Source: an uncultured Albidovulum sp.
Lineage (GTDB): Bacteria; Pseudomonadota; Alphaproteobacteria; Rhodobacterales; Rhodobacteraceae
Reading direction: 5' to 3'
Assembly (NCBI GenBank): GCA_913064775.1
Contig: CAJYAD010000007.1
Span: 95,388 to 159,387 of the forward strand
Length of the DNA: 64,000 nt
Of the stretch, positions 63,878 through 64,000 are shown piece after piece; position 1 is the stretch's first letter, and each line of letters opens with the position of its first letter. The notes beneath the pieces are model-generated. The model saw only the letters and a program-made list of their open reading frames with translations. It was not told where the DNA came from and searched no databases. Both the position numbers and the translations under genes were made by a program.

Positions 63878-64000
63878 CTACACGACTCGGCCCCTCAGGC
63901 GCTTTTTGACGACGAACTTTTCGCCGATGATTGGTGGGCTGTTGTTTGTCCTGAGGCGGCGGCGCATCTCGTCGAACCCTGTTCGGAACCAAGACTTCGA
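63878..64000 (-). CDS. 3' end of an unidentified gene, cut by the window
   Basis: On the minus strand a frame is open from the last base to a TAG at 63878-63880 and gives 40 residues (SKSWFRTGFDEMRRRLRTNN, then PPIIGEKFVVKKRLRGRVV). It has a basic, partly amphipathic composition and a normal stop. No family is recognised from this fragment. It could be the tail of a regulator or recombinase, or a chance frame. Confidence 0.3.
   Translation of the reverse strand, partial: SKSWFRTGFDEMRRRLRTNNSPPIIGEKFVVKKRLRGRVV

Overview
The window is very GC-rich chromosomal DNA from an alphaproteobacterium, most probably of the Rhodobacteraceae (Rhodobacter/Cereibacter-like). Three things point there: the block mcl2-nnrU-DUF1737-mch directly upstream of sdhCDAB, the block rsmB-heparinase-purH-lspA-bamF-M16-M16-mutL-rmuC, and a family-typical intergenic motif. 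No rRNA, tRNA, intact insertion sequence or CRISPR array was found. The species cannot be named from this window.

Layout. 1-10725: a flagellar region. The plus-strand genes are flgL (cut by the window edge), a 1167-residue sulfotransferase/glycosyltransferase, flgA, fliL and fliP. They converge on the minus-strand run fliC-fliD-fliS-flgM-flgN. 10928-14804: a flavin amine oxidase, then a cobalt-type nitrile hydratase operon (alpha, beta, accessory) and a CorA channel. 15155-19050: a four-gene operon (GT39, polyprenyl-phosphate GT2, YdjC-type deacetylase, GtrA flippase) that matches the parts list for adding an amino sugar to lipid A. 19175-24485: a metal P-type ATPase, a small zinc-ribbon membrane protein, pncA-pncB and trhO. 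24789-30664: an RND efflux pair and an MFS exporter. 30798-34137: rfbACBD (dTDP-L-rhamnose). 34311-37829: an M20 amidohydrolase and two saccharopine dehydrogenases.

38008-50168 is a housekeeping run on the minus strand: DNA repair, outer-membrane assembly, lipoprotein maturation, purine synthesis and rRNA methylation. 50239-58908 is a coherent carbon-metabolism region. It holds an SDH flavinylation factor (sdhAF4-like), malyl-CoA thioesterase and mesaconyl-CoA hydratase of the ethylmalonyl-CoA pathway, two tandem TorF-like porins, and sdhC-sdhD-sdhA-(lipoprotein)-sdhB preceded by a striking double-palindrome operator candidate. 58972-64000 holds a DUF202 protein, a lytic-transglycosylase lipoprotein, a two-gene unit encoding an exported Cys-Ala-Ala-Lys-Lys-Pro repeat protein with a His/Cys-rich partner, a GMC oxidoreductase, and a poorly coding, AT-richer end that looks degenerate.

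The best candidates for undescribed biology are the repeat protein and its partner (60551-61424), the sulfotransferase-glycosyltransferase in the flagellar cluster (964-4467), the lgm-like lipid A operon (15155-19050) and the sdh operator (54779-54813).
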